NCBI RefSeq assembly: GCF_916618745.1
Contig: NZ_OU745373.1
Span: forward strand, 1,812,501-1,876,500
Direction: 5' to 3'
Source: Cardiobacterium sp. Marseille-Q4385
GTDB taxonomy: Bacteria > Pseudomonadota > Gammaproteobacteria > Cardiobacteriales > Cardiobacteriaceae
Length of the DNA stretch: 64,000 bases
The notes under the pieces were generated by a model, which had not been told where the DNA came from, did not search any database, and saw only the letters and a program-made list of their open reading frames with translations. The position numbers were made by a program, and so were the translations under genes. Shown piece after piece: positions 63,746 to 64,000 of this stretch; within the stretch, counting starts at the first letter, position 1, and every line of letters begins with the position of its first letter.

Positions 63746-64000
63746 TTTTACTAAATTTATTGCGTAGCATAGCCTTTCTGATAGCAGCGGGTGTGCATTT
63801 GAATCGTTTGGCACGTTCGCTTAGATAATCTGTTGGATACATCTCAATATCAGCCAGGAGTTCTTCTGTGCGGATCTTTTTCGGTGGTCGTTTTTGTGGT
63901 GTTTTGGCTTTTTCAGGATGTTTCTTCCAATTTTGAATGGTTGTGAAATGGATCCCAAATAGTGCAGCAGTAGTTCGAACCGATAATCCACGACTTAATG
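63732..64000 (-). CDS. IS630-family transposase, helix-turn-helix part (orfA, partial)
   Basis: Reads LSRGLSVRTTAALFGIHFTTIQNWKKHPEKAKTPQKRPPKKIRTEELLADIEMYPTDYLSERAKRFKCTPAAIRKAMLRNKFSKKRRY. It contains two helix-turn-helix units that bind the IS ends, and stops at 63732-63734. The N-terminus lies outside the window. The A7 run near its end lets ribosomes shift -1 into orfB. Confidence 0.85.
   Translation of the reverse strand, partial: LSRGLSVRTTAALFGIHFTTIQNWKKHPEKAKTPQKRPPKKIRTEELLADIEMYPTDYLSERAKRFKCTPAAIRKAMLRNKFSKKRRY

Larger units (their letters stand above)
63200..64000 (-). mobile_element. IS630-family insertion sequence (runs off the window)
   Basis: AT-rich compared with its neighbours. 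It encodes a two-frame transposase on the minus strand. The left boundary lies in the TA-rich stretch at 63198-63210, next to the inverted-repeat element; the other end is beyond the window. Confidence 0.85.

Overview
The window reads as a GC-rich chromosomal segment of a gammaproteobacterium. The gene set fits (fimV, lptM-lysA, leuCDB, ccoNOQP, mtnN, menA, trmL, a sigma-32-type groESL promoter). I infer a Cardiobacterium-like organism of the Cardiobacteriales, but this is recognition of the gene mix and protein style, not a computed placement.

Layout. 1-795: 5' part of argS on the minus strand. 1071-10990: a glycogen operon, malQ-glgB fusion, glgX, glgC, a DUF1877 gene, glgA. 11.1-12.5 kb: an IS scar and two head-to-head IS5-family copies, then tRNA-Gly(GCC) and tRNA-Cys(GCA). 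13.2-17.8 kb: ppc (minus), then deoC-rbsK. 18-21.4 kb: the cbb3 oxidase operon ccoNOQP (minus). 21.7-22.5 kb: a complete IS5-family copy. 22.7-27.9 kb: a carboxylesterase (minus), then lptM-lysA and leuC-leuD-leuB. 28-33.6 kb: fimV, truA, nnr. 33.6-35.5 kb: a Correia-like repeat cut by an IS5 copy, then a frameshifted Zn-ribbon IS256/IS1249-type element. 35.6-44.4 kb (minus): a mannose-family PTS (IIAB, IIC, IID) followed by four tandem paralogous membrane/TPR proteins of unknown function. 44.6-50.7 kb: mtnN, groES-groEL, a DUF945-like protein and two secreted proteins sharing one N-terminal module. 50.7-55.9 kb: oppA divergent from oppB-oppC-oppDF. 56-58.7 kb: a PrpF-family isomerase, a small periplasmic protein, a second Correia-like element and a His-rich protein. 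58.7-63.2 kb: a repeat-rich stretch, an ATPase gene overlapping a MATE transporter, trmL and menA. 63.2 kb to the end: an IS630-family element.

How the genes work together. The first operon covers ADP-glucose formation (GlgC), chain elongation (GlgA), branching (GlgB), debranching (GlgX) and glucanotransfer (MalQ). deoC-rbsK handles deoxyribose and ribose phosphates, and the opp block imports peptides. The PTS and the four membrane/TPR proteins look like one transcription unit and are the best candidate here for an undescribed system.

The non-coding content is unusually rich. There are two Correia-like miniature elements, a second family of about 250-270 bp inverted-repeat elements (two copies), more than ten copies of a 25-bp repeat built on GCCAAGCGG, and four IS5-family copies. 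All assignments rest on reading the sequence; no database search was run.
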